Below, piece by piece: positions 39,030 through 45,991 of a DNA stretch of 53,791 nucleotides (position 1 is its first letter; each line of letters opens with the position of its first letter). The stretch comes from Candidatus Saccharimonadota bacterium (GTDB lineage Bacteria > Patescibacteriota > Saccharimonadia > Saccharimonadales > Saccharimonadaceae), in NCBI GenBank assembly GCA_017511205.1, contig JAFWLE010000001.1:1-53791 (forward strand), written 5' to 3'. A program made the position numbers and the translations under genes. The notes beneath the pieces were generated by a model. It made no database searches and was not told the origin of the DNA. It worked only from the letters and a program-made list of their open reading frames with translations.

Positions 39030-39104
39030 GGTGTTTAAGCTTTGTGAGAAATCAAGCGAGCTTGCGAGCGCGATAGCTGAGCAGAACTAAAGCACTTCAT
39101 TTGT
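39023..39104. repeat. Short palindromic element between ruvC and ruvA
   Basis: The arms 39023-39040 and 39087-39104 (GTAAATGAGGTGTTTA against TAAAGCACTTCATTTG) include the ruvC stop codon on the left and end two bases before the ruvA -10 box TAAAAT. The core carries AAGCGAGCTTGCGAGCGCG, rich in GCGAGC. At 82 bp it is the shortest copy. Confidence 0.78.
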
Positions 39105-39118
39105 GATAAAATAGTAAT

Positions 39119-39700
39119 ATGATTGCGCATGTAAGAGGTAAAATTGAAGAAAAGTTTGGTTCGAATGGGATTATTGTGGACGTGAATGGAGTGGGATATG
39201 AACTGATGGTGCCAGCGACGGACTTTGAAGCTTGTAATTTGGGTGAAGAAAAGAAGTTTTATACTTATCACCAAGTACGAGAAAATGTAGAGGAGCTATA
39301 TGGGTTTTCGTCGCTCACGGCAAAGAGGATTTTTGAGTTACTAATTAGTGTGCAGGGAGTAGGGCCGAAGGCCGGGATCGCAATTATGTCGCTCGCGGAA
39401 GCGGAAGAGGTAAGAAATGCGATTGCCAATGCAGATACTGCTTTTATTGCAAAGGCAGCTGGTGTAGGTAAAAAGTCGGCGGAGCGTGTAATTGTGGATT
39501 TGAAAGACAAAGTGGGAATTCCATCGCATTATGGTGCGACAGAAGCCAAGAAAGAGAATATTGGCGAAGAGCCTGACGAAGCTTTAGATGCCTTAATTGC
39601 TCTCGGATTTCCACTAAAAGAGGCGACGGCAGCACTTGAAAAAGTTGCGAAGGATTTGCCAGTAGAGGAGAGGATTAAACTGGCGCTTAAGAATCGCTAA
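39119..39700 (+). CDS. ruvA: Holliday junction branch migration protein RuvA
   Basis: RuvA tetramers hold Holliday junctions for RuvB. The 193 residues contain the N-terminal OB fold (MIAHVRGKIEEKFGSNGIIVDVNGVGYEL), two helix-hairpin-helix motifs (LLISVQGVGPKAGIAI and IAKAAGVGKKSAERVIVDLKDK) and the C-terminal RuvB-contact domain (DEALDALIALGFPLKEATAAL). TAAAAT at 39107-39112 lies six bases before the ATG. The stop directly abuts the stop of the convergent RNase HII-YraN gene with no base between. Confidence 0.96.
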   Translation: MIAHVRGKIEEKFGSNGIIVDVNGVGYELMVPATDFEACNLGEEKKFYTYHQVRENVEELYGFSSLTAKRIFELLISVQGVGPKAGIAIMSLAEAEEVRNAIANADTAFIAKAAGVGKKSAERVIVDLKDKVGIPSHYGATEAKKENIGEEPDEALDALIALGFPLKEATAALEKVAKDLPVEERIKLALKNR

Positions 39701-40660
39701 TTATTCTGGGAGTGGGAACCATTTGATTTGGTTATAGTTTGAACCAGTGACGGAAGCTACGGCGAGGAGGGGGTTAAAGGATTGATATTTAGTGTTTTGG
39801 TATTTGAGATAACTTAAGGCGGCGAAATGCATTTGAGCTAATTTTTCGGGTGTAATGGCATCGAGGCCGGAGCCACGAAGATTTGATTTGCGATATTTGA
39901 CTTCGGTGAAATAGATTTGTTTTTCTTTAATGGAAATGATGTCGATTTCGTAGAAAAAAGTTTTGTGATTTCTAGCAATAATGGTGTGGCCGAGTTGTTC
40001 TAGGTAATTTGCAACGGCGGATTCGGCGGCTTTTCCAGTTGTGGTAGTGTTTTTCTTGGGACTTTTTGGTGACTGATAACCAGAAAGAGATTTACAAGGT
40101 CCAAAAGACTTGCGATGTTCGGGGGTAAGACCATACTTATAAATTGCGGCGACGTGGGCTTTAGTGCCGTAGCCGACGTGTTTGTCGAAGTTATATTCTG
40201 GATACTTGTTGGCTAGCTCTATCATGTAGTGATCACGGGCGACTTTAGCAATGATAGAAGCGGCGGAGACTTCGCGAATTAGGGAGTCGGCTTTAACACA
40301 GGTGGAAACGTAGTTCTCGAGCGGAGTGTGCTTTAAGAAATTAACTTTTCCGTCGATTATTATCTGAGAAAATGGTACGTGGAGTGTTTGGATTGACTTC
40401 ACGGCACGGCGGGTGGCGAGCGCTAGAGCCTTGGAAATGCCAATTTCATCTAGTTCGTTGGCTGGGACCCAGCCTAGTCCGGTGGTAGATTCTTCCAGAA
40501 TTAATTCACTTAAAACTTCGCGTTTTTTAGCGGTGAGCTGCTTGGAATCTTTGAGATCTTTGAACCAGGGTTTTTCTGTGGATGGTAAAATGACAGCGCC
40601 AATAACAAGCGGCCCTGCAAGGGGGCCGCGTCCAACTTCATCAATACCAAGAACAGGCAT
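39701..40660 (-). CDS. rnhB: RNase HII fused to a YraN-family (UPF0102) endonuclease-like domain
   Basis: The 319-residue protein has two domains. Residues 1-195 are RNase HII, with GIDEVGRGPLAGPLVIGAV (catalytic DE), DSKQLTAKKRE, IIDGKVNF, REVSAASIIAKVARDHYM and GYGTKAHVAAIYKYGLTPEHRKSF. After a short linker (PKSPKKNTTTTG), residues 208-319 match YraN/UPF0102 (GKAAESAVANYLEQLGHTIIARN, YEIDIISIKEKQIYFTEVKYR), a PD-(D/E)XK-type fold. The two genes are neighbours in many bacteria; here they are one polypeptide. The start shares a base with the rplS stop (TAATG), so it is co-translated with L19. Confidence 0.94.
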   Translation of the reverse strand: MPVLGIDEVGRGPLAGPLVIGAVILPSTEKPWFKDLKDSKQLTAKKREVLSELILEESTTGLGWVPANELDEIGISKALALATRRAVKSIQTLHVPFSQIIIDGKVNFLKHTPLENYVSTCVKADSLIREVSAASIIAKVARDHYMIELANKYPEYNFDKHVGYGTKAHVAAIYKYGLTPEHRKSFGPCKSLSGYQSPKSPKKNTTTTGKAAESAVANYLEQLGHTIIARNHKTFFYEIDIISIKEKQIYFTEVKYRKSNLRGSGLDAITPEKLAQMHFAALSYLKYQNTKYQSFNPLLAVASVTGSNYNQIKWFPLPE

Positions 40661-41151
40661 TATTTGGTTTCTTCAGCTTTAGGTTCGGTTTCGGCTTCGG
40701 TTGGTTTTTCTTCAACTGGAGTTTCTTCAGCGGTTTTAGCTGGAGCTTCTTCTTTGGCTGGCTCTTCTTCTACGGTGACGTCGTTAACGGCGGCACGGTC
40801 GAAACTTTTGCCAGTGAGACGTGCAGATTTACCAGAACGGTTGCGCAAGTATTTGAGATTGTTGCGGCGAACTTTGGAGCGTTTGACGATCTCGATTTTT
40901 TCGACAAGTGGAGAATGAATAAGGTAAGATTTCTCGACGCCGACGCCGGAAGTAACTTTTCTAACTACAATGCGAGCAGTGTGGGATTCTTTGCGGTCAA
41001 CGCGGATTACTACGCCCTCAAAAGTCTGGAGGCGGAATTTATTACCTTCTTTAATTTTTTGGGTGACTTTGACGGTATCACCAGAGCGGACGTCTACGAC
41101 GGCCTTCTTTTTTTGTGCATCACCAATTTCTTTTAGAATTGAAAAACTCAT
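40660..41151 (-). CDS. rplS: 50S ribosomal protein L19 with acidic tail
   Basis: L19 lies at the subunit interface. Residues 1-115 are a normal L19: GDTVKVTQKIKEGNKFRLQTFEGVVIRV split over 24-52, TARIVVRKVTSGVGVEKSYLIHSP and KVRRNNLKYLRNRSGKSARL. The last 45 residues are an unusual Glu/Pro/Ala-rich acidic extension (EEEPAKEEAPAKTAEE...), similar in character to the tail on L25 in this window. A leader with AAAGG before the ATG indicates Shine-Dalgarno translation. The stop overlaps the RNase HII start, giving an rplS-rnhB pair as in many bacteria. Confidence 0.95.
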   Translation of the reverse strand: MSFSILKEIGDAQKKKAVVDVRSGDTVKVTQKIKEGNKFRLQTFEGVVIRVDRKESHTARIVVRKVTSGVGVEKSYLIHSPLVEKIEIVKRSKVRRNNLKYLRNRSGKSARLTGKSFDRAAVNDVTVEEEPAKEEAPAKTAEETPVEEKPTEAETEPKAEETK

Positions 41152-41277
41152 ATTATACCTTTACTATTAGACAATTACCTGTTATTTTAGCATACTTCTG
41201 AAAGATTTTCAAGTCCAATATGTATGAAGCCCATTACTATGAGTATTGCGTGGATTACCTTGTGCTATAATGGCATT

Positions 41278-42705
41278 ATGATAGGTGAAACAATTAAACA
41301 GACGGCTGAAGAGCAAAAACAAACTGGCTGGGAAGAAATCGCTAAATTAGCGGAGAATAAGCAGAGCATGTTCAAAAGAGCTTGCGATGAAGGTAACAGA
41401 GAAATGCGGGTTCTGGATGGAAAAATCGATGGGTCATCAAGCTTTTTTATGGCTTTTAATGGTTTTACCGAGACTTGTTCTGAGAAAAGTGCTGAATGTA
41501 TTGACACTGCAGCGAAGAGGGCTAAGCAACTTTTTGAAGAGAAAGATTCGGAGATAGATATTCTTTTGAATAATTGGCGGGCTGGGGTAACTGGTGGAAG
41601 ATGGGGTTCCCGTGGTGAGATGGGGACTGGGGAATATATTTTCGAAACACTTGGTTCGAAATGCGAGCCGAAAAATATTGGGCGGCTCGAAACTATTTCA
41701 AAAACGATCCCGAGTTCGGATTTTGCGAGATTTGAAAATATGCGGATGGATGCTTACAGAATTGAAGGAGTAGTAGTTGGTGGAAGAAGTTTTATACATG
41801 ATTGTGCTCCGGAAGCATATAGACTGATTAGCGCGATGGTTGACTATTATGACGCGAGAGATGATGAGGAAAAAGTTGAAGAAAAACGTGTTGAGCTATC
41901 TGAACTTTTGTCGGAATTGAGGAATAAGCATGGGGCTGGCTATACGGATCCGCATGAGGAATACATGTTTGATTTAGCTAATTATGATATGCCGGCGAAG
42001 GATTATTGTGGTGATGGGGCTGGGTTGTCTAGGAGCAAAGAGACTGAGGGGGATAAGCTATATGATGGCGAAAGGAATGGGGTAAAAGCGATTGATATTT
42101 TAAGAAGATTAGAAAAAAATATGGAGCCAGTGCCGCTGAATGCTCCGCAGACTAAAATACCAGAGTTAAACGCGGCTTTTTCACGGTTGGGCCAAACATC
42201 GGTTAATGAACAGACTAGTGAACTAGAGGTTTCAATTGATGATCTTGCGGAAGTTTTGGATGTGATGAATCGACATTTGCTGGAAAATCAAGGTCAGCGG
42301 ACGCTATTTCCATCTACAATTTCGGCTGTGGCGTATATTGATAAACTTTCGGCGGCTGCACTAAAGAATTGTTCTAAAAAAGCCTGGAGGGAGATTGCCT
42401 TTGATCCAGCTTTTAAGGAGATGCTTAGATTTTCTCAGCTGACTATGGGTGGAGGGTATTCTGAAAATGAATTTGAGCGAATGTACTCAAAGTTTACACA
42501 AAAAGCAAGCGAGGCTTTTAAGGAAGACAGAATTGATGATCAAAAAATTGCGGAGGCTTATGGAATAGTTCGTACTCAATCCTTAAAAAATGCGGAGGCG
42601 GTAGCAAATGAGTTTTCTGATAATCCGCATTTGGAATACCTTTCTAAGGCAGTCTGGTCTGGGAACTTGATGCATGAACTGATCGGTCTTGGTGAAAAAT
42701 ACTGA
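41278..42705 (+). CDS. Large cytoplasmic helical protein, unknown
   Basis: The 475-residue protein has no signal or TM segment. It is mostly helical, with charged heptad-like stretches (KRVELSELLSELRNKH, EAFKEDRIDDQKIAEAYG) and several cysteines. No domain is recognised. The ATG at 41278 is selected because TATAAT (41266-41271) lies exactly six bases before it; an in-frame extension to 41224 would include the promoter. It is a monocistronic gene between rplS (divergent) and a convergent Nudix gene. The length and lack of homology clues make it a lineage-specific candidate. Confidence 0.65.
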   Translation: MIGETIKQTAEEQKQTGWEEIAKLAENKQSMFKRACDEGNREMRVLDGKIDGSSSFFMAFNGFTETCSEKSAECIDTAAKRAKQLFEEKDSEIDILLNNWRAGVTGGRWGSRGEMGTGEYIFETLGSKCEPKNIGRLETISKTIPSSDFARFENMRMDAYRIEGVVVGGRSFIHDCAPEAYRLISAMVDYYDARDDEEKVEEKRVELSELLSELRNKHGAGYTDPHEEYMFDLANYDMPAKDYCGDGAGLSRSKETEGDKLYDGERNGVKAIDILRRLEKNMEPVPLNAPQTKIPELNAAFSRLGQTSVNEQTSELEVSIDDLAEVLDVMNRHLLENQGQRTLFPSTISAVAYIDKLSAAALKNCSKKAWREIAFDPAFKEMLRFSQLTMGGGYSENEFERMYSKFTQKASEAFKEDRIDDQKIAEAYGIVRTQSLKNAEAVANEFSDNPHLEYLSKAVWSGNLMHELIGLGEKY

Positions 42706-42768
42706 TGATAGTATATCTGTAAGTAAAGGTATTTATTGAATTTTTTACTATATTTGTGTTTTTTCAGA

Positions 42769-43182
42769 TTAATAAGGCGTGTTCTTTATCCTATATAGTA
42801 ATTCTTTCCAGGCGTCACTATAATAATCATCAAAGTATTTACTGGCTTTATTGATCTGTACCCATTTTGCTTTTTCGACTTCATCCTCTTGCTTTTTTAT
42901 TTCATCATTTAATGGCTTAGCAACAAATAGTAATATTTCTTTGTATGCAGTTCCACCGTGTACCAAATGCCCAGTCTTAATCGGCTCATCATCAACAATC
43001 TTAACGTCCAAATTAGTTTCTTCCTTGGTCTCCCGAATCGCCGTCTCGACATCAGTCTCGCCGTCTTCTTGATGTCCTTTTGGAAATGACCAAAACAATT
43101 CACCGTTGTCATCTTTAGCACCAATCAAAAGCACCTTTTTATCTCTCAAAACAATACACCCGCAACTTTTTTCTTTATTCAT
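42769..43182 (-). CDS. Nudix hydrolase (MutT/Ap4A-type)
   Basis: This 137-residue single-domain Nudix protein has the box GHQEDGETDVETAIRETKEE followed by TNLDV near residues 36-60. The WSFPKGH lead-in is typical of diadenosine polyphosphate or NTP pyrophosphohydrolases. It probably hydrolyses signalling or damaged nucleotides. TATAAT (43195-43190, minus strand) lies seven bases before the ATG (leaderless). It borders the islet that separates the duplicated ychF leader copies and is the second Nudix gene in the window, unrelated in context to the one in the recA operon. Confidence 0.88.
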   Translation of the reverse strand: MNKEKSCGCIVLRDKKVLLIGAKDDNGELFWSFPKGHQEDGETDVETAIRETKEETNLDVKIVDDEPIKTGHLVHGGTAYKEILLFVAKPLNDEIKKQEDEVEKAKWVQINKASKYFDDYYSDAWKELLYRIKNTPY

Positions 43183-43223
43183 GCCTTATATTATACATCA
43201 AAATATGTTATAATTTTATTCAC

Positions 43224-43266
43224 AATAACAGATAGAAAGGTTGGTTTTGAATTTAAAGATCGGAAT
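43224..43266 (+). pseudogene. Detached copy of the ychF leader and first codons
   Basis: The segment is nearly identical to 44961-45004, the leader and first codons of ychF, apart from one indel and a few substitutions; the start codon ATG has become TTG. A TATAAT at 43209-43214 lies upstream of it, like the box before ychF. It looks like the remnant left when a 1.7-kb block was inserted at, or duplicated with, the ychF 5' end. Confidence 0.8.
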
Positions 43267-43287
43267 CTTGAATTTCTAAACCAACCT
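43238..43287 (+). repeat. Hairpin made from the ychF leader remnant
   Basis: The left arm 43238-43260 (AGGTTGGTTT...AAAGAT) is mirrored by 43265-43287 (ATCTT...AAACCAACCT), 20 of 23 paired with a 4-base loop, then GATTTTT. With the TATAAT at 43209 this could give a small terminated RNA of about 70 bases. The right arm is complementary to the ychF start region at 19 of 23 bases. Confidence 0.7.
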
Positions 43288-43387
43288 GATTTTTATGTTC
43301 CATTCTCTCTTAAAATTAAACTACCAAAACCAAAATGGAAAAACATAACGATTTTTGTTCATAAATAAAATGATTTATAATAATACC

Positions 43388-43780
43388 ATGCAAAATAAGA
43401 GAAAAACTGGAATCTATATCGCACCAGGTCGCAAGCCTTGGCCTCATGAGCTAAGAGTAGCAGAAATTCTTTCTTTAGCTGGGCATTATATTGAATTCTT
43501 AGAAGAAGGAAATTTACATACCGCAGATATTAAACTAGATGGTATAGAATACGAAATAAAATCTCCAGAATCTTTCAACTCAAATACTTTTGAACATAAA
43601 CTAAAAGACGCCACAAAGCAATCGCCAAATTTAATCATCGATACTTCTCGTATGAAAAAGGTCCGAGATTTGAAAGTTCGTAATTTTCTCATTAATCAAA
43701 TGCGCAAACAGAAACAAATTAAACGTATGGTTATGGTAACAAAACGCGGTCAAATTATTGATATTTCTGCGCTAATTTGA
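43388..43780 (+). CDS. CdiA-CT-like (PD-(D/E)XK) RNase-type protein
   Basis: The 130-residue protein resembles the tRNA-nuclease CdiA C-terminal toxin family. A predicted catalytic core, TADIKLDGIEYEIKSPES (Asp, then Glu-x-Lys), is followed by SNTFEHKLKDATKQSPNLI and IDTSRMK, with a C-terminal KRMVMVTKRGQIIDIS. The E-x-K motif is that of PD-(D/E)XK nucleases. It stands alone, without the secretion domains of CdiA and without a clear immunity gene next to it. It might be a domesticated nuclease, an effector, or part of a toxin pair. TATAAT (43376-43381) lies six bases before the ATG at 43388. It sits in an islet with different codon use from its surroundings. Confidence 0.72.
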   Translation: MQNKRKTGIYIAPGRKPWPHELRVAEILSLAGHYIEFLEEGNLHTADIKLDGIEYEIKSPESFNSNTFEHKLKDATKQSPNLIIDTSRMKKVRDLKVRNFLINQMRKQKQIKRMVMVTKRGQIIDISALI

Positions 43781-43844
43781 TATAATATATGTATCGAAGT
43801 TCTTGCAGGGCGCAGTATGTGCCGAGCGCGAGAGCTTCTTTTTT
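43781..43844 (+). ncRNA. Small-RNA-like unit 1 (promoter, hairpin, T tract)
   Basis: TATAAT (43781-43786) is followed by GTATC and a stem-loop, GAAGTTCTTGC/GCGAGAGCTTC (43796-43838), ending in TTTTTT. An inner GCGCAGTATGTGC can form a second hairpin. The predicted RNA is about 50 bases. It has the same plan as unit 2 directly downstream. Confidence 0.6.
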
Positions 43845-43848
43845 ATGA

Positions 43849-43912
43849 TACAATGTTATCGAAAGTCCGCCAGGCAGTGATGGATATGCACAGGTTCGGG
43901 GCTTTCTTTTTT
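43849..43912 (+). ncRNA. Small-RNA-like unit 2, tandem paralogue of unit 1
   Basis: TACAAT (43849-43854), then TTATC and a stem GAAAGTCC/GGGGCTTTC (43861-43906), ending in TTTTTT. Shared with unit 1 are TATCGAA, CAGG, CAGT, an ATGTGC or ATGCAC stretch and CTTTCTTTTTTATG or CTTCTTTTTTATG. Spacing from box to stem is the same in both. The HD gene's TACAAT follows five bases after the T tract. Confidence 0.6.
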
Positions 43913-43928
43913 ATGCTACAATATAGAT

Positions 43929-44945
43929 ATGAAAACTGCGAAAACAATTGGTTACTTTAAAATTTTGAGCGCGGATTTTCCGGAATGGTTAAATGCTTAT
44001 ACCAACACCAAGGAACTCCAAACCCAAAAATATATCAGCACTACTTGTGGCACATTATATACTGATTTGTTTGATAGTGATATTTTTTATTCTAGCTTAG
44101 ACCATTCTATTGCAGTTGCACTAATTGTCTGGCATTTTACCCACGATAAAAAACAAACTCTTGCTGGATTGTTCCATGACATTTCAACTCCCGCCTTCAA
44201 ACACTGCGTAGATTTTATGAATGGAGATTATCTAAAGCAGGAATCTACAGAAGATTTAACCACTGAATTCATTAAAAAATCTCAAGACGTAATGAATATG
44301 CTTAAAAAAGACAATATTAAGATTGAAGAAATCGATAATTATCATATTTATCCAATCGCTGACAACGATACGCCAAAACTATCTGCTGACAGACTAGAAT
44401 ATTCATTATCTAATGCGCTATTTACTTACAAGCTATTAAGTCTAGCAGAAGTCAAAGAAATATACAATGATATAGAAATCGAGCAGAATGAATCAGGGGA
44501 GCCGGAACTCGGTTTCAAAACTAAATCCATCGCTAGAAAATTTGTCCAAGTTACCAGTAGAATGTCCGTCATTTATCGTGATGATAGAACTCGCTTTTCT
44601 ATGCAATTTATTGCCGATATATTAAAAAGACTAAAAGAAAGTGGCAAGATTACGATAGAAGATTTATACGACGATAAGGAATCTGATATTATCAAAATAA
44701 TCGAAAGTTCAAAATATAAAGATATCTGGAACACTTGGCGAAAAGCCAAAAAAGTTAATATTTCAAAAACTGAGCCCAAAGATGTTTACTATGTACATCA
44801 AAAATCTAAAGTCCGCTACATAGACCCGCTATGTAATGGTAAACGTATGTCAGAAATCTGCAAAATTGCCAAGAATGCTATCAATAAAAACCTTTCTTAT
44901 GATATGGATAACTACGTCTATCTAGATTTTAAACTCGGAAAATGA
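43929..44945 (+). CDS. HD-domain phosphohydrolase
   Basis: The 338-residue protein has the HD metal-binding residues in SSLDHSIAVALIVWHF, AGLFHDISTPAFKH (the HD pair) and a downstream Asp in SADRLEYSL. This pattern is found in dNTPase-like and SAMHD1-like phosphohydrolases. The C-terminal part is Lys-rich with DVYYVHQKSKVRYIDPL. The substrate is unknown; nucleotides are likely. TACAAT (43917-43922) lies six bases before the ATG. Neighbours are a CdiA-CT-like nuclease and two small-RNA-like units, between two copies of the ychF leader, so the block may be an acquired stress or defence module. Confidence 0.82.
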   Translation: MKTAKTIGYFKILSADFPEWLNAYTNTKELQTQKYISTTCGTLYTDLFDSDIFYSSLDHSIAVALIVWHFTHDKKQTLAGLFHDISTPAFKHCVDFMNGDYLKQESTEDLTTEFIKKSQDVMNMLKKDNIKIEEIDNYHIYPIADNDTPKLSADRLEYSLSNALFTYKLLSLAEVKEIYNDIEIEQNESGEPELGFKTKSIARKFVQVTSRMSVIYRDDRTRFSMQFIADILKRLKESGKITIEDLYDDKESDIIKIIESSKYKDIWNTWRKAKKVNISKTEPKDVYYVHQKSKVRYIDPLCNGKRMSEICKIAKNAINKNLSYDMDNYVYLDFKLGK

Positions 44946-44984
44946 TATAATTATACCCATAATAACAGATATCATAGGTTGGTT

Positions 44985-45974
44985 ATGAATTTAAAGATCG
45001 GAATTGTTGGGTTGCCAAATGTGGGAAAATCCACATTGTTTAATGCGTTGACAAATGCGGGAGCGCTTGCGGCGAATTATCCTTTTGCAACGATTGAACC
45101 AAACGTCGGGATTGTGCCGGTGCCGGATGAGCGATTAGATGTGCTAGCTAAAATGTATGAAACAGAAAAGATTGTACCTGCGACGGTGGAATTCGTGGAT
45201 ATCGCTGGTCTAGTCAAAGGCGCTTCGAAAGGTGAAGGACTTGGTAACCAGTTTTTGGCGCATATTCGGGAATGTCAGGCGATTTGTCATGTAGTGAGAG
45301 CCTTTAAAAATGGTGACATCGTGCGAGCGGATAATGTGCCAGAGGATGATATCGTAAAACAGGCTAAAGATGATATCGACATTATTAATTTAGAGTTACA
45401 ACTAGCTGATGACGAAACAAAAGCGAAGATTGCGGCGAAGCGGAAAAAGGATCCAAATGATGAAAACATTCCGTTTCTGACGGATAAGCCGGTAATTTAT
45501 ATGTTTAACGTAGATGAGAATGGCCTAACTGATAAAGATTTGCAGGAGAAACTGCGTGACTTAGTAAAGCCGAATGAAGCAATTTTTGTGAATGCGAAGT
45601 TAGAGGAAGAAATGTCAGATATGGACCGCGAGGAAAGGAAGGAATTCTTGGAGAGTTACGGCGTAAAAGATGATGCTCTGGGCGAGCTGATTAAGGCGGC
45701 CTATAAGACACTGGGTTTGCAGTCATTCTTGACGGCTGGTAAAAAAGAATGTAGAGCTTGGACGATTAAAAAGGGAGCAACGGCGCCAGAAGCGGCAGGT
45801 ACGATTCACACGGATTTTGAACGCGGTTTTATTGCGGCACAAATTTGTAATTATGATGATTTGAAGAAACTTGGTTCGGAACAGGCGGTAAAACAGGCTG
45901 GTAAACTGCGTACAGAGGGTAAAACTTATGTAATGCAGGATGGTGATGTGGTGGAATTTAAATTTAACGTTTAA
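44985..45974 (+). CDS. ychF: Ribosome-binding ATPase YchF
   Basis: YchF (Ola1) is an Obg-family P-loop ATPase that binds ribosomes and responds to stress. The 329-residue protein (usually about 363) has G1 GLPNVGKSTLFNALTNAGALAANYPFATIEPN split at residues 8-40, G3 DIAGLVKGASKGEGLGNQF, the NVDE segment replacing the canonical G4 (which changes specificity to ATP) and the C-terminal TGS domain (KKECRAWTIKKGATAPEAAG, DGDVVEFKFNV). The ATG at 44985 is preferred over a TTG two codons upstream. The leader is duplicated at 43224-43266. A TATAAT lies at 44945-44950. Confidence 0.96.
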   Translation: MNLKIGIVGLPNVGKSTLFNALTNAGALAANYPFATIEPNVGIVPVPDERLDVLAKMYETEKIVPATVEFVDIAGLVKGASKGEGLGNQFLAHIRECQAICHVVRAFKNGDIVRADNVPEDDIVKQAKDDIDIINLELQLADDETKAKIAAKRKKDPNDENIPFLTDKPVIYMFNVDENGLTDKDLQEKLRDLVKPNEAIFVNAKLEEEMSDMDREERKEFLESYGVKDDALGELIKAAYKTLGLQSFLTAGKKECRAWTIKKGATAPEAAGTIHTDFERGFIAAQICNYDDLKKLGSEQAVKQAGKLRTEGKTYVMQDGDVVEFKFNV

Positions 45975-45991
45975 AGCGGTATAATTGAATT

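Noticed and set aside
41224-41277. N-terminal extension of the 475-residue protein to 41224
   Set aside because: It would translate through the -10 box and shows no ribosome site; the ATG at 41278 fits the six-base rule seen at many genes.
43781-43912. CRISPR array
   Set aside because: There are only two units, each with its own promoter box and T tract, and no constant repeat of 24-40 bases. No CRISPR array or cas gene was seen anywhere in the window.
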